38,674 nucleotides of DNA. Source: Eubacterium sp. (GTDB lineage Bacteria > Bacillota > Clostridia > Oscillospirales > Acutalibacteraceae). Positions 1 to 7,198 of the stretch are shown one piece after another. The notes below the pieces were generated by a model. That model searched no databases and had not been told where the DNA came from. It worked only from the letters and a program-made list of their open reading frames with translations. The stretch lies in contig JAFSTE010000004.1 of assembly GCA_017450645.1 (NCBI GenBank), positions 1-38,674 of the forward strand. The letters are read 5' to 3'. Within the stretch, counting starts at the first letter, position 1; each line of letters opens with the position of its first letter. The position numbers and the translations under genes are program-made.

Positions 1-10
1 AACATATTAT

Positions 11-94
11 GTGTTCGGAGCATTTTGCAAGCAAAATACTAATGAACACTCCATATGTTTCTCCTCTCCCCAAAAAATCTAACGATTTTTCGGG
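11..94. repeat. Two adjacent inverted repeats at the window start
   Basis: The first palindrome has outer arms GTGTTC (11-16) and GAACAC (45-50) around an inner ATTTTG/CAAAAT stem. The second, at about 69-94, pairs CCCCAAAAAATC with GATTTTTCGGGG around a TAAC loop, with one mismatch. Neither is followed by a T-run, so they are not convincing intrinsic terminators. Whatever gene lies to the left is outside the window. Confidence 0.5.
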
Positions 95-112
95 GTCCCC
101 GTTTGGACTCGC

Positions 113-221
113 CAGCTCCTACAGGAGCCGTCCCTTTTGTCGCCTGTGGCGACATTTCCCCACACTGTGGGGAATCACCCCTTAGCAGGGGCGCCAAATC
201 GGTTTTTGCCTTCGGCAAAAA
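113..221. repeat. Interspersed modular hairpin repeat, type B copy 1
   Basis: This stretch is a string of short hairpins: GCTCCT/AGGAGC (115-128), GTCGCC-tgt-GGCGAC (139-153), CCCCAC-act-GTGGGG (158-172), CCCC/GGGG (178-191) and TTTTTGCC-ttc-GGCAAAAA (203-221). A near-identical string occurs at 28663-28753, and shorter relatives lie at 8615-8699, 16313-16387 and 37621-37651. Open frames across it exist only because stop codons are rare in this composition, and they have no coding support. Confidence 0.8.
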
Positions 222-259
222 ATTAAAGTCAAAAAAAATCAAAAAAGTCTGAAAATATT

Positions 260-276
260 CTTGACTTTTTCTGACC
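260..276 (-). promoter_or_regulatory. CtsR operator 1 overlapping the -35 element
   Basis: The sequence CTTGACT-TTT-TCTGACC matches the complement of the CtsR operator (two RGTCAAA heptads separated by three bases), with one mismatch per heptad. It covers the -35 box of the promoter at 261-289, so CtsR bound here should block RNA polymerase. The operator consensus is established for Firmicutes; its use here is inferred. Confidence 0.75.
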
Positions 277-289
277 TTTGTGTTATAAC
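261..289 (+). promoter_or_regulatory. Sigma-A promoter of the ctsR-clpC operon
   Basis: TTGACT (261-266) and TATAAC (284-289) are separated by 17 bases. The predicted transcript start near 296 falls between the two CtsR operators and about 65 bases before the ctsR start codon. Confidence 0.75.
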
Positions 290-298
290 TAAATCGAA

Positions 299-315
299 GG
301 ACAAAGAAAGTCAAA
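299..315 (+). promoter_or_regulatory. CtsR operator 2 just downstream of the promoter
   Basis: GGACAAA-GAA-AGTCAAA is a direct heptad repeat with the correct 3-base spacer. The second heptad matches the consensus RGTCAAA exactly and the first has one mismatch. It lies at the predicted transcription start and is in the opposite orientation to operator 1. The pair brackets the promoter, consistent with autoregulation of the operon. Confidence 0.8.
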
Positions 316-359
316 GACAAATTTTGTCCACCACTAATTTGAAAGAAGGCGATTATCAA

Positions 360-809
360 ATGAAAATGAGCGATATAATTGCTGATATGATACTTGATAT
401 GTTCGACGACGACAACACAAGCGTCCAGATTCAGCGTAACGATTTAGCTAACCGTATCGGCTGCGTGCCAAGTCAGATAAATTATGTTATAACCTCGCGA
501 TTTACCCCCGAAGCGGGCTACAGGATTGAGAGCCGCAGGGGCGGCGGAGGATACATTATGATTACGAGAGCCGAAACTAAGGACAGCGCCCTTATGGCGC
601 TGGTAAACAGCATTGGCGACTCTATTGACGAGCGTAGCGCCAAAGCGAATGTTTACAATCTTAATTATCAAAAACTCATTGACGATAAAAGCGCACGGCT
701 TATGATGGCTGCTGTTATGGACAGCAACTTCAGGGGGCTTGATAAAGAAGCGGCTAACATTATCCGCGCAAAGCAGCTAAAACAGATGCTGCTGTCGTAC
801 GTGGGTTAA
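360..809 (+). CDS. ctsR: Transcriptional repressor CtsR
   Basis: Heat-shock repressor of the clp genes; as a dimer it binds heptad operators and is removed when McsB/ClpCP are activated by stress. The 149-residue length is typical. The N-terminal half is a winged helix: the DNA-reading segment is QIQRNDLANRIGCVPSQINY, and the wing carries a glycine-rich RGGGG tip, the known heat-sensing loop of CtsR. The C-terminal half is the helical dimerization part. An upstream in-frame start at 261 would include the promoter and both operators, so it is rejected. ATG 360 has an AGAAGG ribosome binding site 10 bases upstream; ATG 366 is an alternative. It is the first gene of ctsR-mcsA-mcsB-clpC. Function is near certain from motifs and context. 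Confidence 0.95.
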   Translation: MKMSDIIADMILDMFDDDNTSVQIQRNDLANRIGCVPSQINYVITSRFTPEAGYRIESRRGGGGYIMITRAETKDSALMALVNSIGDSIDERSAKANVYNLNYQKLIDDKSARLMMAAVMDSNFRGLDKEAANIIRAKQLKQMLLSYVG

Positions 810-828
810 ACCAAAGGAGGACTTAATT

Positions 829-1347
829 ATGAAATGCACACACTGTAACGAAAGACAGGCAAATACACATATCAAAAGAATAATTAACGGAAAGAGGGAA
901 GAAATGCACCTCTGCTCGGAATGTGCAAAGGAGCTTGGCGTTATGAGCGATTTTGAGTTCGAGCCGTTCTCGATGGATTCCTTCTTCGGTAATCTTCTCG
1001 GCGCCGGCGCACACGCGCTCAACCAGCTTGCGGGTATTGACCGCTGCACCTACTGCGGCACAACCTTTAACGATGTTATAAACTCCGGTCAGGTCGGTTG
1101 CGCGCACTGCTACGATAAGTTTGAAAACGAGCTTGCCCCGAGTATCGAAAAGCTTCACGGTAAGACTAAACATATCGGCAAAAGCGTAACCTATACCGAG
1201 GAAGCAGACGATAAAAAGCCTGAGCCTAAGCTCAGCGAAAAAGAGCAGCTCAAGGCTGAACTCAAGCTTGCAGTTCAGGAGCAGCGCTTTGAGGACGCGG
1301 CGGTACTAAGGGACAAAATAAATGCACTCGGCGAGGAGGATAAATAA
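829..1347 (+). CDS. mcsA: McsA, zinc-finger activator of McsB arginine kinase
   Basis: McsA is the partner that activates McsB and helps deliver CtsR and damaged proteins to ClpCP. The 172 residues show paired CxxC motifs near the N-terminus (CTHC, CSEC) and in the middle (CTYC, CAHC), the expected zinc-binding layout. A UvrB/UvrC-like motif lies near the C-terminus, around ELKLAVQEQRFEDAAVLRDK. The start is preceded by AAAGGAGG with normal spacing. The gene begins 19 bases after ctsR, and its stop codon is directly followed by the mcsB ATG, so the two are translationally coupled. No odd features. Confidence 0.94.
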   Translation: MKCTHCNERQANTHIKRIINGKREEMHLCSECAKELGVMSDFEFEPFSMDSFFGNLLGAGAHALNQLAGIDRCTYCGTTFNDVINSGQVGCAHCYDKFENELAPSIEKLHGKTKHIGKSVTYTEEADDKKPEPKLSEKEQLKAELKLAVQEQRFEDAAVLRDKINALGEEDK

Positions 1348-2340
1348 ATGAGCAGATGGTATAGTAACGACGGTAAAAACAGCGATGTTGTGCTGTATTC
1401 AAGGGTAAGGCTGGCGCGTAATTTAGCCGACTCACCGTTCCCTGCAAAGATGAGCGAGGAGATCAGAAAAAGCGTTACAAAAAAGCTTTATGCAACGCTT
1501 AAAAGCTCGCCCTTCGCAAACGAATTTGACCTCATAAACCTTGCGGATTGCACAAGGGAAAGGGCGCTTTCGTATGCCGAAAAATGCCTTGCAAGCCCAC
1601 AGCTTGTAAAGGAGGGCGGACAGCTTATGATATCAAAAAAAGAGGACGTATCGATAATGCTTTGCGAGGAGGACCATATCAGAATTAACGCCTTCTCGTC
1701 AGGGCAGAATCTCGAAGATGCGTTCAACAAGGCAAACGACATCGACGATGTGTTTTTGAACTCGCTAAAAATTGCGTATTCGGACAAACTCGGCTTCCTC
1801 ACCGCGTCACCTATGAATCTCGGTACGGGACTTAAGGCGTCGTTTATTCTGCACCTTCCGGCACTGAGAATGGAAAACTCGCTTTATCGCATATCTGCAA
1901 TGGTCGGCAAGCTCGGGCTCAACCTTACCGAGCTTTACAAAAACGGCGCAGGCGACCTGTATGTACTGTCAAATCAGGTATCGCTTGGCATAACCGAAAA
2001 AAGCGCGATAGACAATGTCAGCGCTATCTGCGACCAGATTGTTAAGCAGGAGCGCGAGGCGAGAGAGGAACTTAAAAAAGACTTTGAATTTGAGGACAGA
2101 ATTTTCAGAAATCTGGGCATACTCAAATCAGCAAGAATATTAAAAACAGACGAATTTTTGAAGGGTATTTCGCTTGTAAGGCTCGGAATATCGCTTGGAT
2201 ATTTCGACATAGATTACAAAACTGTCGGCGATATGCTTTACACGCTGCACTCGGCAACGCTTGCCGCGGACACAAACGGCGAGTATACCGAGGAAGCGTG
2301 CGGCAGAATGAGAGCTAAAATTGTAAGAGAGAAACTGTGA
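1348..2340 (+). CDS. mcsB: Protein arginine kinase McsB with a Ser in place of the active-site Cys
   Basis: McsB phosphorylates arginines on proteins, marking them for ClpCP degradation. The SRVRLARN phosphagen-kinase motif is near residue 18, and EEDHIRI near residue 107 carries the catalytic acidic residues. The nucleotide-binding loop reads LTASPMNLGTGLKAS, around residues 151-165. Family members have CPTN here, and the Cys (Cys167 in B. subtilis) is important for activity. In this gene it is TCA, Ser154. The protein is about 330 residues, shorter than the roughly 350-365 of typical McsB. Near the C-terminus the allosteric phosphoarginine-pocket motif RDxxRA appears replaced by CGRMRA. Start is the ATG abutting mcsA. 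It may be a low-activity or regulatory kinase; identity as McsB is secure. Confidence 0.93.
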   Translation: MSRWYSNDGKNSDVVLYSRVRLARNLADSPFPAKMSEEIRKSVTKKLYATLKSSPFANEFDLINLADCTRERALSYAEKCLASPQLVKEGGQLMISKKEDVSIMLCEEDHIRINAFSSGQNLEDAFNKANDIDDVFLNSLKIAYSDKLGFLTASPMNLGTGLKASFILHLPALRMENSLYRISAMVGKLGLNLTELYKNGAGDLYVLSNQVSLGITEKSAIDNVSAICDQIVKQEREAREELKKDFEFEDRIFRNLGILKSARILKTDEFLKGISLVRLGISLGYFDIDYKTVGDMLYTLHSATLAADTNGEYTEEACGRMRAKIVREKL

Positions 2341-2366
2341 TTTGCCGAGTTACACTCGACAAATCA
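2338..2366. repeat. Palindrome overlapping the mcsB stop codon
   Basis: TGATTTGCCGAGT pairs with ACTCGACAAATCA around a TAC loop (12 of 13 bases paired). The first three bases are the mcsB stop codon. No T-run follows, so it is not a normal terminator. It could slow 3' decay or mark a processing site between mcsB and clpC. Confidence 0.6.
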
Positions 2367-2420
2367 GCTTCAAGCTACAAGCTTTGAGCTATGAGCTTGT
2401 GGTTTCTCGCTACGCTCAAT
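2366..2420. repeat. AGCT-rich interspersed repeat, type C copy
   Basis: Repeated AAGCT/GAGCT words are followed by a segment resembling TTGTGGTTACTCGC-n-GCTC. The same arrangement occurs at 14381-14440 and 29448-29509, and inverted at 19175-19231. Together with the palindrome before it, it fills the 124-base mcsB-clpC gap. I see no clpC promoter here. Confidence 0.6.
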
Positions 2421-2464
2421 CAATAATTAGATGAGAAATACACAGCTAAAAGGAGGTATTTACT

Positions 2465-4891
2465 ATGTACAAGTTTAATTCCTTCACGCAAAAGGCAAAC
2501 GAGGCTCTTAACCTCGCAATCAGCGCTGCTGAGGAATACGGCCACAACTACATCGGCAGCGAGCATATTTTAATAGGTCTGCTTAAAGAGGGCACGGGCG
2601 TTGCTGCTTCTGTCCTCGAGGATAAGGGCATAACCTATGACGAAATTGATAATCTTATTAAAACAGAAATCGGCTCGGGCAGACCTACAAGGCTTACGCC
2701 CGAGGACTTCACCCCGCGTTCAAAGCGCATAATCGAGCTGTCGTTCCAGATAGCAAGGTCAATGCAGCACTCATTTGTCGGCACCGAGCATCTGCTTATC
2801 TCGCTTGTAAAAGAGAGTGACTCGTACGCAGTTAAGTTTATTAACGAGCTCGGCGCGGACGAAAACAGAATAATCGAAGCTATTGCAGACTCTCTCGGTT
2901 CGGAGGACGACCCGCGCCACAACGCTAAGGGCGGCAAAAAAGGCAAGAGCAAAACTCCCACCCTTGACGAGTTCGGCAAGGACCTTACCGCCGAGGCTAA
3001 GGACGGCAAAATCGACCCCGTAATCGGCAGGGAGAACGAGATTAAAAGGGTTGTTCAAATCCTTTCAAGGCGTAATAAAAATAACCCCTGCTTAATCGGC
3101 GAGCCGGGCGTCGGTAAAACCGCAATCGCCGAGGGTCTCGCGCTTAAAATCGTTCAGGACGAGGTTCCCGAAATGCTTCGCGGCAAGAAGATTGTAGCCC
3201 TCGACCTTACCTCTATGGTTGCGGGTACTAAGTACCGCGGCGACTTTGAGGAGCGTATCAAAAAGGCTATGGACGAGGTCAAGGCGGCAAAGGACGTAAT
3301 CCTGTTTATCGACGAGGTGCATACCATTATGGGCGCAGGCGCTGCAGAGGGCGCGGTTGACGCTGCAAACATCTTAAAGCCGTCGCTCGCAAGGGGCGAA
3401 CTGCAGGTTATCGGCGCTACCACAATCGACGAGTACCGTAAGAATATCGAAAAGGATGCGGCGCTTGAAAGACGCTTCCAGCCCGTAACTGTAGGCGAGC
3501 CTACGGAGGACGAAACAGTAGAAATTCTGCGCGGACTGCGCGACAGATACGAAGCGCACCACAAGGTAAAAATCACTGACGAAGCTATTGACAGCGCGGT
3601 TAAACTCTCCTCGCGCTATATCGCCGACAGATACCTGCCCGATAAGGCTATCGACCTTATCGACGAGGCTGCGTCTGTCGTAAGGCTTAAGGCGTACACA
3701 ATGCCGCAAAACCTTAAGGATATGGAGGAGGAAATCAAGCGCTTGGAGCAGGAGAAGCAGGCAGCCGTTGCCGCTCAGGACTTTGAAGCTGCCGCTAAGC
3801 ACCGCGACAAGCAGACTAAGCTGCAGGAGCTTTTAAACGGCGAAAAAGACAAGTGGCGCAACTCCTCGTCACACGAAGTGAAGTCCGTTACAACCGACGA
3901 GATTGCAGCGGTAGTATCCTCTTGGACGGGTATCCCCGTAAATCAGCTTACTAAGGAGGAGAGCGAAAGACTGCTTGATATGGAGAATATTCTCCATAAG
4001 AGAATTGTAGGTCAGAACAAGGCGGTGTCCGTTATTTCCAAGGCTATCCGCCGCGGCAGGGTAGGACTTAAAAATCCTAACAGACCTATCGGCTCGTTTA
4101 TCTTCCTCGGTCCTACGGGCGTCGGCAAAACCGAGCTTTGTAAGACTCTTGCAGAGGCTATGTTCGGCGACGAAAACGCAATTATCAAGCTCGATATGAG
4201 TGAGTATATGGAAAAGCATACTGTGTCTAAGCTTATCGGCTCGCCGCCGGGTTATGTCGGCTTTGACGAGGGCGGTCAGCTTACCGAAAAAATCCGCAGA
4301 AAGCCTTACAGCGTAGTGCTTTTTGACGAGATTGAAAAGGCACATCCCGATGTGTTCAATATGCTCCTTCAAATTCTCGAGGACGGCGTTCTCACCGATT
4401 CTCAGGGCAGAAAGGTATCGTTTAAAAATGCGATTATCATTATGACCTCTAATGTCGGCGCACAGAAACTCACCGACGGCACACAGGCACTCGGCTTCGG
4501 CTCGGACGATGGCGACTCCAACAAGACTATCGAAGAGCTTGTAATGCCCGATTTAAAGCGCACCTTTAAGCCCGAATTCCTTAACAGACTTGACGAGATT
4601 ATTGTGTTCACACAGCTTGAAAAGGAGGATATTAAGGAAATCGCAAGGCGTATGCTTAAGACCCTTGAAAAAAGGCTTGAGGATATGGATATCGAGATTG
4701 AGTTCTCCGACGACGCAATCACAGCGCTTGCTGACGAGGGCTTTGACAAGGCGTACGGCGCAAGACCGCTTCGCCGCGCAATTCAGTCCAAAATCGAAGA
4801 CAGACTCAGCGAGCTTATCCTCGAGGACAAAATCAAGCCCGCCTCAAAATGCACCGTTGATTACAAGGACGGACAGTTTACATTCAGCTAA
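2465..4891 (+). CDS. clpC: ATP-dependent Clp protease ATPase subunit ClpC
   Basis: ClpC is a Hsp100 AAA+ unfoldase that forms hexamers, partners with the ClpP peptidase and degrades phosphoarginine-tagged proteins. At 808 residues it is full length. Order of domains: Clp N-domain double repeat (about 1-145), first AAA+ module with Walker A GEPGVGKT (212-219) and Walker B ILFIDEVH, a central UVR-type middle region around residues 415-455, and a second AAA+ module with GPTGVGKT (549-556) and [13 protein letters not shown]. The ClpP-contact region follows in the second module. The start has AAAGGAGG ahead. It is the last gene of the CtsR operon, and a terminator follows directly. Confidence 0.97.
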   Translation: MYKFNSFTQKANEALNLAISAAEEYGHNYIGSEHILIGLLKEGTGVAASVLEDKGITYDEIDNLIKTEIGSGRPTRLTPEDFTPRSKRIIELSFQIARSMQHSFVGTEHLLISLVKESDSYAVKFINELGADENRIIEAIADSLGSEDDPRHNAKGGKKGKSKTPTLDEFGKDLTAEAKDGKIDPVIGRENEIKRVVQILSRRNKNNPCLIGEPGVGKTAIAEGLALKIVQDEVPEMLRGKKIVALDLTSMVAGTKYRGDFEERIKKAMDEVKAAKDVILFIDEVHTIMGAGAAEGAVDAANILKPSLARGELQVIGATTIDEYRKNIEKDAALERRFQPVTVGEPTEDETVEILRGLRDRYEAHHKVKITDEAIDSAVKLSSRYIADRYLPDKAIDLIDEAASVVRLKAYTMPQNLKDMEEEIKRLEQEKQAAVAAQDFEAAAKHRDKQTKLQELLNGEKDKWRNSSSHEVKSVTTDEIAAVVSSWTGIPVNQLTKEESERLLDMENILHKRIVGQNKAVSVISKAIRRGRVGLKNPNRPIGSFIFLGPTGVGKTELCKTLAEAMFGDENAIIKLDMSEYMEKHTVSKLIGSPPGYVGFDEGGQLTEKIRRKPYSVVLFDEIEKAHPDVFNMLLQILEDGVLTDSQGRKVSFKNAIIIMTSNVGAQKLTDGTQALGFGSDDGDSNKTIEELVMPDLKRTFKPEFLNRLDEIIVFTQLEKEDIKEIARRMLKTLEKRLEDMDIEIEFSDDAITALADEGFDKAYGARPLRRAIQSKIEDRLSELILEDKIKPASKCTVDYKDGQFTFS

Positions 4892-4897
4892 TAAAGC

Positions 4898-4935
4898 GGG
4901 GGCGCCCTCTTACACAGGGTGCCCCTTTTCTTTTT
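4898..4935 (+). terminator. Intrinsic terminator after clpC
   Basis: GGGGCGCCCT (4899-4908) pairs with AGGGTGCCCC (4916-4925), with one G-T wobble, followed by TTTTCTTTTT. It ends the ctsR-clpC operon. Confidence 0.9.
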
Positions 4936-4967
4936 CATTTTTTAAGCGATGAAATTATTCTAATAAG

Positions 4968-4996
4968 TTGACAATCGTTTATTAAAGCGTTATTAT
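4968..4996 (+). promoter_or_regulatory. Sigma-A promoter of gdhA
   Basis: TTGACA (4968-4973), a 17-base spacer and TATTAT (4991-4996). It lies between the clpC terminator and the gdhA ribosome binding site and predicts a leader of about 40 bases. Confidence 0.8.
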
Positions 4997-5041
4997 ATAT
5001 CTGTTATACATATAACAATCAATTCAAAGGAGTGACTATTT

Positions 5042-6391
5042 TTGAACAAGTACATTGAAAGTGTTATCGCAAGAGTCGAGCAGCGCGACAGCGAAAAACC
5101 CGAATTTATCCAGTGCGTTAAAGAGGTTCTTCGTTCTCTTGAGGGCGTTGTTGAGGAAAGACCCGAGCTTGAAGAGTTCGACATCCTCGGCAGAATGGTA
5201 GAGCCCGAGAGATTTATCTGCTTCCGCGTTGCATGGGTTGACGATAACGGAACCACACAGGTTAACAGAGGCTTCCGCGTGCAGTTTAACTCTGCAATCG
5301 GTCCGTACAAGGGCGGTCTTCGCTTCCACCCGAGCGTAAATGCATCTATTATGTATTTCCTCGGCTTCGAGCAGACATTTAAGAATTCTCTTACCGGTCT
5401 CCCGATGGGCGGCGGCAAGGGCGGTTCGGACTTCGACCCCCGCGGCAGAAGCAACGGCGAAATTATGCGTTTTTGCCAGGCATTTATGACTGAGCTTCAG
5501 CGTCACATCGGTCCCGATGTCGATGTTCCCGCAGGTGATATCGGTGTTGGCGGACGCGAAATCGGCTACCTTTTCGGTCAGTACAAGAGAGTACGCGACG
5601 CTTATCAGAACGGCGTGCTTACGGGTAAGGGACTCACCTATGGCGGTTCTCTTATCAGACCCGAGGCTACCGGCTACGGCGCAGTTTACTATGCTTGCGA
5701 AGTATTCAAGCACGAAAACGACGACATCAAGGGCAAGACTTTTGCTCTTTCGGGCTTCGGTAATGTTGCCTGGGGCGCTGCTAAAAAGATTGCAGAGCTT
5801 GGAGGTAAGGCTGTTACAATTTCCGGTCCTGACGGATATGTTTACGACCCCGAGGGTATCGTAACCGACGAAAAGATTAACTTCCTTCTTGAGATGCGTG
5901 CATCAGGCCGCGACAAGGCTCAGGATTATGCCGACAAGTTCGGTTGCGAGTTCCACGCCGGCGAGAAGCCATGGGGCGTTAAGGTTGACGTTGCTATGCC
6001 TTGTGCTACTCAGAACGAGGTAACAATCGACGAGGCTAAGAAGATTCTTGCAAACGGCACGAAGTACTACATCGAGGTTGCTAATATGCCTACTACTGAG
6101 GAAGCATTTGACCTCTTTATGGAAACAGAGGACGTTATCATTGCTCCTTCGAAGGCTGTTAACGCAGGCGGCGTTTGCGTATCGGGTCTTGAAATGAGCC
6201 AGAACTCTCAGAGACTTCGCTGGACAGCAGAGGAAGTTGACGAGAGACTTCACAGCGCTATGGTTGAAATCCATAAGATTTCAATGGAAGCTGCAGAGCG
6301 TTACGGTATGGGCTACAATCTTGTTGCAGGCGCTAACATCGCAGGCTTCGAGAAGGTTGCACAGGCAATGCTCGAGCAGGGCGTATATTAA
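5042..6391 (+). CDS. gdhA: NADP-type glutamate dehydrogenase, TTG start
   Basis: Catalyses reversible amination of 2-oxoglutarate to glutamate, a main ammonium assimilation route in anaerobic gut bacteria. At 449 residues it fits the hexameric family I enzymes. The substrate half carries PMGGGKGGSDFDP with the catalytic lysine; the Rossmann half begins at GFGNVAWGAA. Late motifs NAGGVCVSGLEMSQN and AGANIAGF are typical. The start is TTG at 5042: the first in-frame ATG lies well inside the conserved N-terminus, and AAAGGAG sits 9 bases upstream of the TTG. It is a single-gene unit with its own promoter and terminator. NADP preference is inferred from the family, not tested. Confidence 0.95.
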   Translation: MNKYIESVIARVEQRDSEKPEFIQCVKEVLRSLEGVVEERPELEEFDILGRMVEPERFICFRVAWVDDNGTTQVNRGFRVQFNSAIGPYKGGLRFHPSVNASIMYFLGFEQTFKNSLTGLPMGGGKGGSDFDPRGRSNGEIMRFCQAFMTELQRHIGPDVDVPAGDIGVGGREIGYLFGQYKRVRDAYQNGVLTGKGLTYGGSLIRPEATGYGAVYYACEVFKHENDDIKGKTFALSGFGNVAWGAAKKIAELGGKAVTISGPDGYVYDPEGIVTDEKINFLLEMRASGRDKAQDYADKFGCEFHAGEKPWGVKVDVAMPCATQNEVTIDEAKKILANGTKYYIEVANMPTTEEAFDLFMETEDVIIAPSKAVNAGGVCVSGLEMSQNSQRLRWTAEEVDERLHSAMVEIHKISMEAAERYGMGYNLVAGANIAGFEKVAQAMLEQGVY

Positions 6392-6397
6392 TTAAAG

Positions 6398-6427
6398 CAA
6401 AAAAGACTTCCCTCGGGAAGTCTTTTT
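6398..6427. terminator. Bidirectional terminator between convergent genes
   Basis: AAAGACTTCC-ctcg-GGAAGTCTTT has A-runs on the left and T-runs on the right, so it can end gdhA on the + strand and the metallophosphoesterase gene on the - strand. Confidence 0.88.
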
Positions 6428-6440
6428 TTAGTGTTCGGTT

Positions 6441-7115
6441 TTATCTGGTTTTAATTACTTCGTTGAATACTGCCGTCATCTTTTTGCTGATGTTCAGGTC
6501 CATATGCAGCGAGCCGAAATACCAGTGGTTATACTCTACGCTTTTCATAAGCTCCTGCAGGTAGGTGTTAAGCGTTGTAATATGTATATTCTGGTTTGTA
6601 TGCAGTCGGATAAAATCCTTTGCGATTGCGGGAGCTTCGTAGGTGATTATGTAATCGACCTTGTTGCCTGCCTCTTTAAGCACCTTTGCTCCGTTTAACA
6701 GCTCCTCTGCGTTTGGCATTTCCTCTTTCCACCAGGTTCTTCCCGGTATACGCATATCCGCGTCGTCGCTTTCGCCGCCGCCCATACAGAAAAATGTCTT
6801 TTTATCAAAGGTAAAGATTTCGCCCCTTGACAGGTGGTAGATGTTGTCGGCAATCTTGTGCGCGTTGCCGCCCTTGTAGCGGTACGGTCTGTATTCGCCC
6901 AGCATATCAAAGTTTTCGTGTACGCCGTCGACAAAGCAGATGGTGTACTTTTTCTTTTTTAGCGCGGCGAGCGCCTTTTTTTCCTTAGAGCTGCCGTCCC
7001 AGAGGAAGCCGAAATCGCCGCAGATAATCAGCGTGTCGTCCTCCGTAAGCTTTTTAAGCTGAGGGTTTTTAAAAAAAGATATGTCGCCGTGAACATCGCC
7101 AGTTATATAAACCAT
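6441..7115 (-). CDS. Calcineurin-like metallophosphoesterase with several ligand substitutions
   Basis: A 224-residue member of the metallophosphoesterase superfamily. The first metal motifs are intact: GDVHG (residues 6-10) and GDFGFLW near residue 34. Later motifs are not. The GNHE box reads DGVHE (Asn to Val). The T-H motif before the C-terminal lobe reads TYEAP (His to Tyr). The final GHxH motif reads GSLH (first His to Ser). These three are usually metal ligands or catalytic residues, so activity is doubtful or altered. The start ATG is preceded on the - strand by GGAG. It is the only minus-strand gene and has no operon partners. The physiological substrate cannot be inferred. Confidence 0.85.
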   Translation of the reverse strand: MVYITGDVHGDISFFKNPQLKKLTEDDTLIICGDFGFLWDGSSKEKKALAALKKKKYTICFVDGVHENFDMLGEYRPYRYKGGNAHKIADNIYHLSRGEIFTFDKKTFFCMGGGESDDADMRIPGRTWWKEEMPNAEELLNGAKVLKEAGNKVDYIITYEAPAIAKDFIRLHTNQNIHITTLNTYLQELMKSVEYNHWYFGSLHMDLNISKKMTAVFNEVIKTR

Positions 7116-7166
7116 AATTTTCTCCGTAAAGCTGTTGTAATTTCAAAATGATTGTGCTAACATATA

Positions 7167-7175
7167 TGATATAAT
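7167..7175 (+). promoter_or_regulatory. Extended -10 promoter of the carboxypeptidase gene
   Basis: TGATATAAT is a perfect extended -10 element, 24 bases before the start codon. No good -35 box is seen at the expected distance, which is usual for extended -10 promoters. Confidence 0.6.
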
Positions 7176-7198
7176 TTATTTTTGCGGGTGTCAAGAGT

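Noticed and set aside
39-359. Minus-strand and plus-strand ORFs over the first 360 bases
   Set aside because: They run through type B repeats and the ctsR promoter, match no protein family, and similar frames recur in other repeat copies.
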